The notes beneath the pieces were generated by a model, which was given only the letters and a program-made list of their open reading frames with translations, did not search any database and was not told the origin of the DNA. Position numbers and translations under genes: made by a program. Source: Salinarchaeum sp. Harcht-Bsk1 (GTDB taxonomy: Archaea; Halobacteriota; Halobacteria; Halobacteriales; Salinarchaeaceae). Taken from it: DNA of 64,000 nucleotides. Shown in pieces: positions 34,315 through 42,748 of the stretch; within the stretch, counting starts at the first letter, position 1; the number at the start of each line of letters is the position of its first letter. The stretch is from positions 1,445,014 through 1,509,013 of the forward strand of contig NC_021313.1 in the NCBI RefSeq assembly GCF_000403645.1, given 5' to 3'.

Positions 34315-35396
34315 GCGGGTTCGTCGCTCACGGCGCGACCGAGATCGTCGCCATCGCGTCCGCCCTGCTGCCGGCGCTCGCCGGGGTCGACGCGGTCCTG
34401 CCGCTCGCCAACCTCGGCCAGCTCACCGATCTCGCCGATCCAACGGCGCTCTTTGGCATCTTCCTCAACGCGCTCTCGAAGTTCGGCGTCTACGTCACGA
34501 TCGCCGCCGGCCTCTCCCTGATCTTCGGCCTGATGGGCGTGCTCAACTTCGCGCACGGCTCCCTGACCATGATCGGGGCGTACCTCGGCGGCGCAGTCAT
34601 GTTGGCGTTCGTTTCGTCTTCGACGGGCGACTTCGTCACGATCGCCTTTTTCTTCCTGGCGCTCGCGCTCGTCTTCGCGATCGTCACGGCCTTCGGTGCG
34701 GTGCTGGAGGTCGGCGTGATCAGGCCGATCTACGATCGACCGCCGCTGTTCCAGATCCTGCTGACCTTCGGACTCGTACTCGTCCTCGACGAGGCCCTCC
34801 GGATCGTCCTGGAAGTGCAGGACATCCAGCCCAGCGTCGAGTGGACGGAGGCCGCGGGGACCCGTCCCGATATCCTCGGCTTCCACGACATTCTGGGCGT
34901 GACGACCCGCGGGATCTACCAGTTCGAGGCACTCGTGGGAGTCCTCGTCGTCATCGCGACGTGGTGGTTCCTCACGCGGACGAGCTACGGGCTCCACATC
35001 CGCGCGGGAAGCGAAGACGCCGAGATGGCGCAGGCGCTGGGCATCGACGTCCGGCGCTCCTTCACGGTCGTCTTCGGCGTCGGCGCGGGGCTCGCGGCGC
35101 TCGCGGGGGTCATGCTGATGTGGGACCCCCGTTACGGCGCCAGCATCGGGCTCGGCGTCGAAACGCTACTCATCGCGTTCGTGATCGTCATCGTCGGCGG
35201 GCTCGGCTCGTTCAAGGGGACGGTCGTCGCAGCGGCGATCGTCGCCATCGTCGACGCGGTGGCGTCGTGGATGCTGACCAACGACGTGGTGACCTTCGCC
35301 GGCCTGCCGGAACTCGTGATCTTCCTGGTGCTCGTCGGCGTGCTGGTGATCCGTCCACAGGGCCTCTTCGGCGTCGAGGAGGTGGGTGGCCATTAG
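34311..35396 (+). CDS. livH: Liv-type ABC permease LivH (system 1)
   Basis: A 361-residue membrane protein with about eight hydrophobic helices. The family segments LIFGLMGVLNFAHGSLTMIGAY and GLGSFKGTVVAAAIVAIVDA are present, ending in the typical VLVIRPQGLFG. The start overlaps the LivF stop (ATGA). The N-terminus carries an extra hydrophobic stretch before the conserved core. Confidence 0.93.
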   Translation: MSGFVAHGATEIVAIASALLPALAGVDAVLPLANLGQLTDLADPTALFGIFLNALSKFGVYVTIAAGLSLIFGLMGVLNFAHGSLTMIGAYLGGAVMLAFVSSSTGDFVTIAFFFLALALVFAIVTAFGAVLEVGVIRPIYDRPPLFQILLTFGLVLVLDEALRIVLEVQDIQPSVEWTEAAGTRPDILGFHDILGVTTRGIYQFEALVGVLVVIATWWFLTRTSYGLHIRAGSEDAEMAQALGIDVRRSFTVVFGVGAGLAALAGVMLMWDPRYGASIGLGVETLLIAFVIVIVGGLGSFKGTVVAAAIVAIVDAVASWMLTNDVVTFAGLPELVIFLVLVGVLVIRPQGLFGVEEVGGH

Positions 35397-36735
35397 CCCT
35401 GATTCGTCGGTTCCGGCCGACGACGACTCGCCCGGGAGCGGACCGACCACTCCCGACGGCGGCGAGCCCGAAGGCGCGACCCGGGGCGCCACCTCCGACG
35501 CAGCGGAGCGGGGTGTGCTCGGCACGATCGGCTCCATCGTCTCCGATCACGTCGTGCACATCGGGATCGTCTTCCTGTTCGCGATCTACCCGCTCGCCTA
35601 CACCCAGCTGATGGCGCTGCCGTTCGGCGAGGAGCTCAATATCATCCTCCCGCGAACCCGGACGATGATCGTCGTGCTCTACTTCGGGCTGTTCGCCATG
35701 AGCTTCGACTTCATCTCGGGGTACACCGGGTACCTCTCCTTCGGCCACTCGATGTTCTACGGGATCGGTGCGTACCTCGTGGTGCTCACCGCGAACGGCA
35801 AGGTGCCACTCGTCGGGCAGGGGACGCCGCTCCTCCTGTTGTTGGTCGTCGGTGGGTTGCTCGCGGCGGCGATCGCGCTGCTCGTCGGCGCCGTCTCCTT
35901 CAGACTCTCCGGCGTCTACTTCGCGATGATCACGCTCGGGTTCGCGGAGGTCGCCCACGTGTTCATCCGGAACTGGGACTACGTGGGATCGAATCCACGC
36001 GACGGCGCCGGATTCGTCGAGGCGTTCTCGCTCGGAATCCCCGGCGTCTACTCAGTGAAGCTCGGGCAGATCGTCGGCACCGAGTACACGGACGTGTTCG
36101 GCACGGCGTTCGACCTCTCGAAGGCGGACGTCTCCTTCTACGCCATCGGCGTCGTCGTGTTGCTCTGTTACTTCGCGATGCAACGGGTCATCCACTCGCC
36201 CTACGGCAAGGTGATGATCGCGATCCGCGAGAACGAGGAGCGGGCGCGCGCCGTCGGCTACAACACGTTCTACTACAAGATGGGCGCGTTCGCGATGAGC
36301 GGCTTCTTCGCCGCTATCGCGGGCGGCCTCTTCGCCGGCTACCAGCGTTCGGTCGCCCCCGAGAACACGTTCGACCTCTTCGTCACCGCCGACGCGCTGC
36401 TCGCCGCCATCATCGGCGGATTCGGGACGCTCGCTGGCGCCCTCTACGGCATCCTCTTCCAGGACGTCCTGGAGGGGATCCTCTCGACAGAGGGCCACGG
36501 CATCGCGCCGTACCTCCGGCGGACGCTCTCGGAGTCGACGATGGACTCCGCCGTCGGCGACGGTATCGATCTCCTCCTCGACGGCCGCGCGGAGCTGTAC
36601 ATCGGGATCGTGTTCATCCTGTTCGTGCTCTACGTCCCGGAGGGGATCCTCGGGACGCTCCGCTCGCGACTGGGTGGTACGGTCGCCGAGAAACTGCCCG
36701 AGCGCCTCCAGCGCTACCGGGGTGGGAACCAGTGA
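35386..36735 (+). CDS. livM: Liv-type ABC permease LivM (system 1)
   Basis: A 449-residue membrane protein, second permease of the system. An acidic N-terminal extension (about 1-45) precedes the helices. Core segments FDFISGYTGYLSFGHSMFYG, MIAIRENEERARAVGYN and GGFGTLAGALYG are typical. GTG 35386 gives an 11-nt overlap with LivH. The C-terminus reaches the usual LYVPEGILGTLR end. All five transporter parts are in one overlapping operon. Confidence 0.92.
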   Translation: MAISPDSSVPADDDSPGSGPTTPDGGEPEGATRGATSDAAERGVLGTIGSIVSDHVVHIGIVFLFAIYPLAYTQLMALPFGEELNIILPRTRTMIVVLYFGLFAMSFDFISGYTGYLSFGHSMFYGIGAYLVVLTANGKVPLVGQGTPLLLLLVVGGLLAAAIALLVGAVSFRLSGVYFAMITLGFAEVAHVFIRNWDYVGSNPRDGAGFVEAFSLGIPGVYSVKLGQIVGTEYTDVFGTAFDLSKADVSFYAIGVVVLLCYFAMQRVIHSPYGKVMIAIRENEERARAVGYNTFYYKMGAFAMSGFFAAIAGGLFAGYQRSVAPENTFDLFVTADALLAAIIGGFGTLAGALYGILFQDVLEGILSTEGHGIAPYLRRTLSESTMDSAVGDGIDLLLDGRAELYIGIVFILFVLYVPEGILGTLRSRLGGTVAEKLPERLQRYRGGNQ

Positions 36736-36793
36736 TCGGGGCGGCCCGCTCTCCGGCAGATCGGACGACCGGCGGTCGCCCGGGTGATCGCCG

Positions 36794-37858
36794 GTGACCG
36801 AGGACGACGTCGCCCTCACTGGCTACGGCGTGTACGTCCCCGACGACGTCGTCACCGGCGAGGCAATCGCCGCCGAGAGCGGCATTCCAGAGGCGGTCGT
36901 CGTCGAGAAGATGGGTCTCCGCGAGAAGCGGGTCTGCCCGCCCGGCGAGGACCACGCCAGCGACATGTGCGTGAACGCTGGCGAACTCGCGCTGGCCGAC
37001 AGCGGGATCGACGCGTCGGACCTCGACCTCGTCCTGTATCACGGCAGCGAGTACAAGGACTTCGTCGTCTGGTCGGCCGCCGCGGACGTCGCCGATCGGC
37101 TCGGTGCCGAGAACGCCTACGCGACCGAGAGCTACACGCTCTGTGCCGGCGCGCCGATCGCGTTCCGGCAGGTTCGCGCTCAGCTACTCGCGGGCCCGAT
37201 CGACGCTGCACTGCTCGTGAGCGCGAGCCGCGAGGAGGACCTGGTCGACTACACGAACGAGCGCTCCTCGTTCATGTTCAACTTCGGCTCCGGCGCGTCC
37301 GCGGCGGTGCTCGAAGCCGATCCCGGAGCCGGCGACGACGATGGCGCAGCCCCGTCGGTCGCCGATCGAGCGAGAGCGACCGTGCAGGAGAGCGCCGCGA
37401 TCACCGACGGCTCGTTCTCCCGGGACGTCGTGATGCCCGCCGGCGGCTCGGTCGAGCCGCCCTCGCATTCCTCCGTCGACGCGGGGCTCCACAGCCTCGA
37501 CGTGCCCGACCAGGAGGGGATGAAGGAACGGCTCGCGCCCGTCTCCCTGCCGAACTACCTCGAGGTCGCCGACGAGGCGCTCGAGCGGTCGGGATTCGAC
37601 CGGTCGGACCTCGACTTCGTCGCGGTCACGCACATGAAGCGGTCCTTCCACGAGACGCTGCTGGAGGAACTCGGGGTCGACCACGAGACCGACGGGTACT
37701 ACCTCGACGAGTACGGTCACGTCCAGAGCGTCGACCAGCTGCTCGCCGTCGGCGAGGCGGTGGACGACGGGCGGCTCGAAGCGGGCGACGTGGTGCTGTT
37801 CCTCGCCGCGGGGACCGGCTACACCTGGGCGGCGACCGTGCTGACCTGGGAGGGGTGA
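36794..37858 (+). CDS. 3-oxoacyl-ACP synthase III/HMG-CoA synthase-like thiolase-fold enzyme
   Basis: A 354-residue thiolase-fold condensing enzyme starting at GTG 36794. The catalytic Cys117 is in YTLCAGAP and a His is in VTHMKRSFHE. Where KAS III has Asn in GN(T/A)SAAS, this protein reads DEYGHVQSVDQLL, so the third triad residue is altered. Short acidic inserts (about 180-196) occur. It lies 58 nt after LivM and is probably part of the transport operon, suggesting that the imported compound is condensed or cleaved as a thioester. Confidence 0.75.
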   Translation: MTEDDVALTGYGVYVPDDVVTGEAIAAESGIPEAVVVEKMGLREKRVCPPGEDHASDMCVNAGELALADSGIDASDLDLVLYHGSEYKDFVVWSAAADVADRLGAENAYATESYTLCAGAPIAFRQVRAQLLAGPIDAALLVSASREEDLVDYTNERSSFMFNFGSGASAAVLEADPGAGDDDGAAPSVADRARATVQESAAITDGSFSRDVVMPAGGSVEPPSHSSVDAGLHSLDVPDQEGMKERLAPVSLPNYLEVADEALERSGFDRSDLDFVAVTHMKRSFHETLLEELGVDHETDGYYLDEYGHVQSVDQLLAVGEAVDDGRLEAGDVVLFLAAGTGYTWAATVLTWEG

Positions 37859-37999
37859 CTGGCCTGCTGGAGCGATAGTCCCGACTGTGGCGATCCTCGA
37901 TTGCCGTGACCGGCGATCGCTCGAAGACTGTCGGACTGGGTACCGACCACGACGAAGCTGTCTCGGCATCCCGAAGCCGACACCGGAGAAGTGGGGGCC

Positions 38000-38027
38000 T
38001 GATTATAACTCATTCTGATTATAATAT
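38000..38027 (+). promoter_or_regulatory. Tandem TATA-like boxes before the RDD gene
   Basis: TGATTATAA occurs at 38000-38008 and again at 38016-38024, the second running into TTATAATATT. The second is about 25 nt before the ATG at 38050; the first could be an alternative box or activator site. Confidence 0.5.
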
Positions 38028-38049
38028 TCGATTGGGAGGGAAATAACCA

Positions 38050-38466
38050 ATGAGAGAAGACGGGGAACTCGGGGGAATCGGGAGCAGAGCCGTCGCCGTC
38101 ATCGTCGACACGGTCGTGCTGTTCGTGGTCGGGTACCTCATCGCGATGGCGACCGGTTCGACGACGGGGTCTGGCTTCGCACTACAGGGGCTGCCGGCGC
38201 TCCTGTGGTTCGGTGCCGGGTTCGCGTACTACATCGTCCTCGAGGCGGAGTACGGCCAGACGCCCGGGAAGCGGCTGGTGGGCATCGAGGTCGTGGGGGA
38301 GGACGGCGGACCGATCGACTACCAGGCCTCGGTGATCCGCAACGTGCTCCGGTTCGTCGACGCCCTCTTCTTCTACCTCGTCGGCGCCATTCTCATCTGG
38401 ATCTCCGACGAGGGGCAGCGCCTCGGGGACCGGGTCGGCGACACCTACGTCGTCAAGACGCAGTAG
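38050..38466 (+). CDS. RDD-family membrane protein
   Basis: A 138-residue membrane protein with three hydrophobic segments. It has RDD-family hallmarks: the first-helix region GSRAVAVIVDTVVLFVVGY with Arg and Asp, and the internal EAEYGQTPGKRLVGIEVV, SVIRNVLRFVD and GQRLGDRVGDTYVV motifs. Some RDD proteins act as ion or proton exchangers in salt stress; that role is not shown here. Confidence 0.85.
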   Translation: MREDGELGGIGSRAVAVIVDTVVLFVVGYLIAMATGSTTGSGFALQGLPALLWFGAGFAYYIVLEAEYGQTPGKRLVGIEVVGEDGGPIDYQASVIRNVLRFVDALFFYLVGAILIWISDEGQRLGDRVGDTYVVKTQ

Positions 38467-38588
38467 GTGAAGCCGATCCCGGCCGTCGCTCCAGCCGCGG
38501 TAGTTACGGCAGCGCTCCGAAAACCAACGGAGCGCCGTAGCGTCGCCGGTTCAAGAACGCCTTAGACGCTCGCGGCCCCAGAACGCCC

Positions 38589-39629
38589 ATGTTCGAACGG
38601 CTCGCGCTCCCGACGCCCTTCCAGGTCGGGCCGGTCAACGCCTACCTCGCGGAGCAGACCGTCGTCGATCCCGGTCCCGACGGCGAGGACGTCCGCAACG
38701 CGCTCGGCGACGAGCTCGCCGAGCGCGACCTCGCGATGACAGATGTCGAGCAGGTGCTCGTCACGCACGCCCACCCGGACCACTTCGGGCTCGCCCACCA
38801 CCTCAGCGAGCAGGGCGCGGACGTGCTCGCGAGTCCCGAGGCGGCGGCGATCATGCGCGACTTCGAGGGGCGACTCGACTACGAGCAGGCGTACTTCACC
38901 GAGCTGTTCCAGGCCCACGGGATGGCGCCGGAGACCACCCAGACCGTGACGCAACTGCCCGAGGCCTTCGTGGAGTACGCGCCCGACGTCGAGGTCGATC
39001 GGGAGCTGACCGCCGGCGACACGGTCCCGATCGACGGCACGCAGTTCGCGGTGCGGGAGCTGGCCGGTCACTCCGAGGGCGAACTCGCCTTCGAGTGGGA
39101 CGACGAGCCGGGAGCCCCAGGTGAAAGCGACGACGAGGGGACGGACGGCGGACAGCCCCGTTTCACCGCGATCGTCGGCGACAACGTGCTTCCCGACACG
39201 ACGCCCAATCCATTCCTCCAGCCACCGGCGCGTGAGGACGGATCTATCGAGGCCCCCGAGTACGAGGACCTCCTGGAGCTCGACGACCTGCGACCCCGTC
39301 CGCTCCCGGAGTTCAACGACTCGCTGGACGAACTCCAGGCCGCCGGCCACGACCGGTTCCTCCCCGGCCACGGCGGGATCATCGAGGACCCCCAGGGCCG
39401 CATCGACGAGATTAGGGCCGCCCACGAACGGCGGAGCGAGGCCGTGCTGGAGATCGTCGAGGGCCCGACCACGGCCGTCGAGGTCATGCGCGGCCTGTTC
39501 CCGGACCTGGCAGTGATCGACTACTTCCCGGGCATGAGCGAGGCGCTCGGGCATCTGGACGTGCTGGTCGAGCGTGGGGAGATCGTTCGTGAAGTGCGGG
39601 ACGGCGGGCTGGTCTACGTGCGGGACTGA
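38589..39629 (+). CDS. Metallo-beta-lactamase-fold hydrolase
   Basis: A 346-residue hydrolase with the metal motif THAHPDHFG near 58-65, later metal ligands in ELAGHSEGE, VGDNVLP and FLPGHGG, and a C-terminal helical domain (AAHERRSEAVLEIVEGPTTA) as in lactamase-like LACTB2/glyoxalase II relatives. An acidic insert (about 177-192) breaks the fold. The C-terminal part resembles a winged helix (LDVLVERGEIVREV). The substrate is unknown. Confidence 0.85.
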   Translation: MFERLALPTPFQVGPVNAYLAEQTVVDPGPDGEDVRNALGDELAERDLAMTDVEQVLVTHAHPDHFGLAHHLSEQGADVLASPEAAAIMRDFEGRLDYEQAYFTELFQAHGMAPETTQTVTQLPEAFVEYAPDVEVDRELTAGDTVPIDGTQFAVRELAGHSEGELAFEWDDEPGAPGESDDEGTDGGQPRFTAIVGDNVLPDTTPNPFLQPPAREDGSIEAPEYEDLLELDDLRPRPLPEFNDSLDELQAAGHDRFLPGHGGIIEDPQGRIDEIRAAHERRSEAVLEIVEGPTTAVEVMRGLFPDLAVIDYFPGMSEALGHLDVLVERGEIVREVRDGGLVYVRD

Positions 39630-39658
39630 ATGCGGAAGGTTGGGGAGAATCTTTCTCG

Positions 39659-40201
39659 TCCGAAAGCCCCCGATCGCTCCAGTCGCGCGGCTCGTTGCGC
39701 GCTTCGCTCCTTATAGTCGCTTTAGTGCTTACTTCGCCGTGCTTCCCGGAGCGATCGGCCCCTTTCGAAGTCCCGGAAGATCGGAGATCTTCCGACCCTC
39801 GCGAAATCGAAGATTTCGCTCAGCCCACCCAGACCGCCCACGTCCTCCCCAACCGATTGCGCCGAGAGACGTTCCTGCTCGCTACGCTCGCGGGCTGCGA
39901 CTCTCGAGCCCTCCCTCGCTGGGCTCGGCAGGACGCTGCTCGGCTTCGCTTCGCTCGCTGCGCTACTCATCCCTCGCACGGTGTCGCGCGATCGGCTGCT
40001 CACCCGCTTCGGGGTTCGCAGCCGAGCGCAGCGCGCGCCGAGGTGGACCATCGGGGTTTCGTGATCGGTGGGGAATCAACAGGGTGGGACTGGAAGGGGC
40101 CGACCGCTCGACGGCATCTGAGGAAGTAAGCACCGCAGGCGAACGGAGTGAGCCGAGGAGCGCAGCGAGTCAGGGTCGTCGAGCGGTCGGGGGCTTCCGA
40201 G
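39659..40201. repeat. Structured intergenic element, copy D (two complete hairpins)
   Basis: The best-formed copy. Left hairpin: CGAAAGCCCCCGATCGCTCC (39661-39680) against GGAGCGATCGGCCCCTTTCG (39748-39767), perfect but for a CCC/CCC internal loop. Right hairpin: 22-nt arms 40092-40113 and 40177-40198, a 5-bp base GGAAG/CTTCC, a GGG/GGG loop and a 14-bp upper stem with no mismatch. Between them are the shared centre motifs CCTCCCCAACCG and CTACTCATCCCTCGC. It lies between convergent stops and fills 39630-40255. Confidence 0.82.
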
Positions 40202-40255
40202 CGGGATGCTGTCCCGACTGTTCTCCCGCAAAAACGAAATCCGCAGACGCGCGAA

Positions 40256-41392
40256 TCAGACCTCGAATTCGATCGCGGCGCCCTGGCCGAAGCCGACGCA
40301 GAGTGTGGCGAGCCCGCGCCCACCTCCCCGCTTCTGGAGTTCGTGGATGAGCGTCACGGGCAACCTGGCACCCGAGGCGCCGAGCGGATGCCCGATCGCG
40401 ATGGCGCCGCCGTTGACGTTGAAGATCTCGGGGTCGACGCCGAGCTGTTCGCGGGCGTAGAGCGTCTGGCTGGCGAAGGCCTCGTTCAGCTCCACCAGAT
40501 CGTAGTCCTCGATGGAGCGGCCGTTGCGCTCGAGGAGGCCCTCCGTCGCGGGGACCGGACCGATGCCCATGACGCGGGGGTCGACGCCGGCGACGTTGTT
40601 CGTGCCGACCTCGGCCATGATCTCGAGGTCGTGCTCCTCGGCGAAGGCCTCGCTCGTGACGAGCAGCGCCGACGCGCCGTCGCTGACCTGGGAGGCGTTG
40701 CCGGGCGTGACCGTGCCGTCGCTCTTGAACACGGTCGGGAGTCCGGCCATGGTCTCGAGGTCGGTGTCGGGGCGGATCCCTTCGTCCTCGTCGACGGTGC
40801 CGTCCTCGGTCTCGATCGGGACGATCTCGTCGTCGAAGCGGCCCTCCTCCGTCGCAGCGGCGGCGCGCTGGTGGCTCTGGAGGGCGTACTCGTCCTGGGC
40901 CTCCCGCGAGACCTCGTAGCGCTCGGCGACCTCCTCGGCAGTCATCCCCATCTGGAGTTCGCCGATGTTGTAGAGTTCGGCGAGGCGCGGGTGGACGTTG
41001 TGGGTGTTCTCGCCCATCGGCACGCGGCTCATCGACTCGACGCCGCCGGCGATGATCGCGTCGCGGTTGCCCGCAGCGATCGCGTCCGCCGCGGAGATCA
41101 CGGCCTGCATCGAGGAGGCACACCAGCGGTTGATCGTCGTCGCGGGGACGGACTCGCCGAGTTCGGAGAGCAGCGCGATGACGCGAGCGAGGTTGTTGCC
41201 CTGCTCGCCGCGTTGCTGGGCGCAGCCCCACATCAGGTCGTCGATCAGGTCGGGATCGAGGCCGGTCTCGGCGAGGATCTCGTCGATCAGCGGGACCGAG
41301 AGGTCCTCCGATCGGACGTCGGCGTAGACGCCGTCCTCCTTCCCCTGGGCCGTTCGGTACGCGCGAGCGATAACGGGCGTCTGTGCTGCCAT
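40256..41392 (-). CDS. Acetyl-CoA C-acyltransferase (thiolase)
   Basis: A 378-residue thiolase, cleaving 3-oxoacyl-CoA or condensing two acyl-CoAs. The nucleophile Cys is in TINRWCASSM near 88, the His in GGAIAIGHPLGASGAR and the second Cys in LATLCVGFGQG, so the active site is complete. ATG 41392 is chosen over the extended frame because MAAQTPVIARAYRTAQGK is the usual N-terminus. It may complete the hydroxy-acid degradation suggested by the genes at 26-37 kb. Confidence 0.92.
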   Translation of the reverse strand: MAAQTPVIARAYRTAQGKEDGVYADVRSEDLSVPLIDEILAETGLDPDLIDDLMWGCAQQRGEQGNNLARVIALLSELGESVPATTINRWCASSMQAVISAADAIAAGNRDAIIAGGVESMSRVPMGENTHNVHPRLAELYNIGELQMGMTAEEVAERYEVSREAQDEYALQSHQRAAAATEEGRFDDEIVPIETEDGTVDEDEGIRPDTDLETMAGLPTVFKSDGTVTPGNASQVSDGASALLVTSEAFAEEHDLEIMAEVGTNNVAGVDPRVMGIGPVPATEGLLERNGRSIEDYDLVELNEAFASQTLYAREQLGVDPEIFNVNGGAIAIGHPLGASGARLPVTLIHELQKRGGGRGLATLCVGFGQGAAIEFEV

Positions 41393-41541
41393 AGGGGAAA
41401 ACAGGGGATACGTCGTGTTAAACCCTGACAAACTACCCACTCGTCGCGTGGAGTTGCAGCGACCGCCGGCACGCGGTCGGCGGCCCGATTCCTCGGTCGC
41501 AGCCGCGGTAGCACGCGGTCCAGCGGCCGGTCAGGCGGGTC

Positions 41542-41597
41542 GGGCCAGATCAGGCCAGATCAGATCAGGCCAGGCCAGATCAGACCAGGTCAGGCCA
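41542..41597. repeat. 10-bp tandem repeat over a gene 3' end
   Basis: GGCCAGATCA and shortened forms (GATCA, GGCCA) are repeated about five times, ending in GGTCAGGCCAACTCGAG, which includes the stop codon and last codons of the minus-strand membrane protein. On the coding strand the unit is TGGCCTGATC, and GGCCTGA at the gene end contains the TGA stop. GATC sites are frequent here. Confidence 0.75.
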
Positions 41598-41811
41598 ACT
41601 CGAGGAACAACAGGAGGACCTGCGGGATCGCCACGAGCAGGAGCCCAAGCACGATCAGGCCGATCGGCACCAGGATCGTGACGTCGACGAACAGCCAGAT
41701 GCCGATGCCCGCGAGGATGCACAGGATCCCGACGATCCTTAACAACCACGCGATCGCCTCTTCGAACCCCGAGTCGACGACCAGCTCCGCGACGTCGAGG
41801 ATCTCGTCCAT
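41590..41811 (-). CDS. Small membrane protein
   Basis: A 73-residue protein starting MDEILDVAELVVDSG, with two strongly hydrophobic helices (about 22-41 and 44-68, ILCILAGIGIWLFVDVTILV). The frame continues upstream, but ATG 41811 fits a short acidic N-terminus before the helices. It is divergent from the gene at 41945. Unknown function. Confidence 0.7.
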   Translation of the reverse strand: MDEILDVAELVVDSGFEEAIAWLLRIVGILCILAGIGIWLFVDVTILVPIGLIVLGLLLVAIPQVLLLFLELA

Positions 41812-41944
41812 TGCGTTGGCGGCTGGCGACGCGAGCGGTATACGTCTTGTGTGACCCGGTGGGGCGATCTCGTCGGGGCCGAAGCGAGCGATCGCGATCG
41901 CCCGGATCGCGCGACTTTTCCCCGCGCCGCCGTTCTCCCCGCGT

Positions 41945-42262
41945 ATGAGCGATCTCGACCCCGAGACCTTCGACGAGCGCAAGTACGTCGAGGACTTCCC
42001 GAAGCTCCAGCGCGCCTACAAGAACGCGTTCGAGACGATGAACGACGCGTACAACTCCGAACTCGTGCACGCCATCGACCAGCAGGTGCTCGCCGAGAGC
42101 GAGCCCTTCTACGAGGGCGACGGCGAGTTCCGGATCGAGTTGCCCGAGGACCCCTACGACCGGCTGGAGGGGACGCTGGTCGACGAGGAGACCTTCCAGG
42201 ACACGCTGGAGCGGTACGTCGAGGAGCTCAAAGACGAGATCGCGCGGACGTTCTCGGTGTAG
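41945..42262 (+). CDS. Conserved haloarchaeal acidic protein (DUF5783-like)
   Basis: A 105-residue soluble, highly acidic helical protein (MSDLDPETFDERKYVEDFPK ... LEGTLVDEETFQDTLERYVE). I recall similar small haloarchaeal proteins filed as DUF5783, but cannot confirm it here. There are no catalytic motifs. A single gene between divergent and convergent neighbours. Confidence 0.7.
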   Translation: MSDLDPETFDERKYVEDFPKLQRAYKNAFETMNDAYNSELVHAIDQQVLAESEPFYEGDGEFRIELPEDPYDRLEGTLVDEETFQDTLERYVEELKDEIARTFSV

Positions 42263-42334
42263 CGATCGGATCGAGCGATGCTGCAGCAACAGGTGCGAGC
42301 GATTACGTAGCGGGCCGACTCGCGATGTGCGCCG

Positions 42335-42652
42335 TCAGGACTCGCGCCACTTGTGGCCGCACGCGACGCAGGTGAACAGTCGAACCTCGTAGGAGCCGCC
42401 CGGCTTCGGCATCATCTCGTAGGAGGCCCGGTCGCTGTTGCAGTCGGTCGCGGGACAGGGCTCCTGCATCGTCTCGGGGGCGTCCTGGGTCGCGTCTGCC
42501 ACGTCCGGTGCCCCGTCGTCACGCTGTCGGTCCTGGGTCGCCATCGCCGCTTCTGCCTGCGAGTCTCGCGGCTCCTCGTGCTCGCAGGAGCGACACACCC
42601 ACGTGTCGCCCTCCGTGTGCATCAGCGAACCGCACGCGTCACAGAACTGCAT
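42335..42652 (-). CDS. RpoM/TFS-like zinc-ribbon protein lacking the catalytic DE pair
   Basis: A 105-residue, two-zinc-ribbon protein with the layout of archaeal transcript-cleavage factor TFS (RpoM/TFIIS-like). N-terminal ribbon: C4/C7 and C20/C23. C-terminal ribbon: C66 (CPATDC, a CX4C spacing) and C95/C98 (CVACGHKWRES). True TFS has a QTRxxDE hairpin that enters the RNA polymerase active site. Here the same place reads EMMPKPGGSYEVRLFTC, with no Asp-Glu. It may be an inactive or inhibitory TFS paralogue, or an RPA12/RPB9-like factor. Confidence 0.8.
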   Translation of the reverse strand: MQFCDACGSLMHTEGDTWVCRSCEHEEPRDSQAEAAMATQDRQRDDGAPDVADATQDAPETMQEPCPATDCNSDRASYEMMPKPGGSYEVRLFTCVACGHKWRES

Positions 42653-42748
42653 CTGCAGGAGGTCCGTTCGGGTAGCAGAAATATGCGTTCACTTCCGAGC
42701 CGTCGTGGCTGGCGGGCACCAATCTGCCGCGTGCACCGACGGCCTCGC

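Noticed and set aside
40081-40120. Small open frames reading WDWKGP or VGLEGADRS in several intergenic gaps
   Set aside because: They are translations of the conserved TGGGACTGGAAGGGGCCGA foot of the hairpin elements in different frames. The conservation is at DNA or RNA level, with stem pairing, not at protein level.
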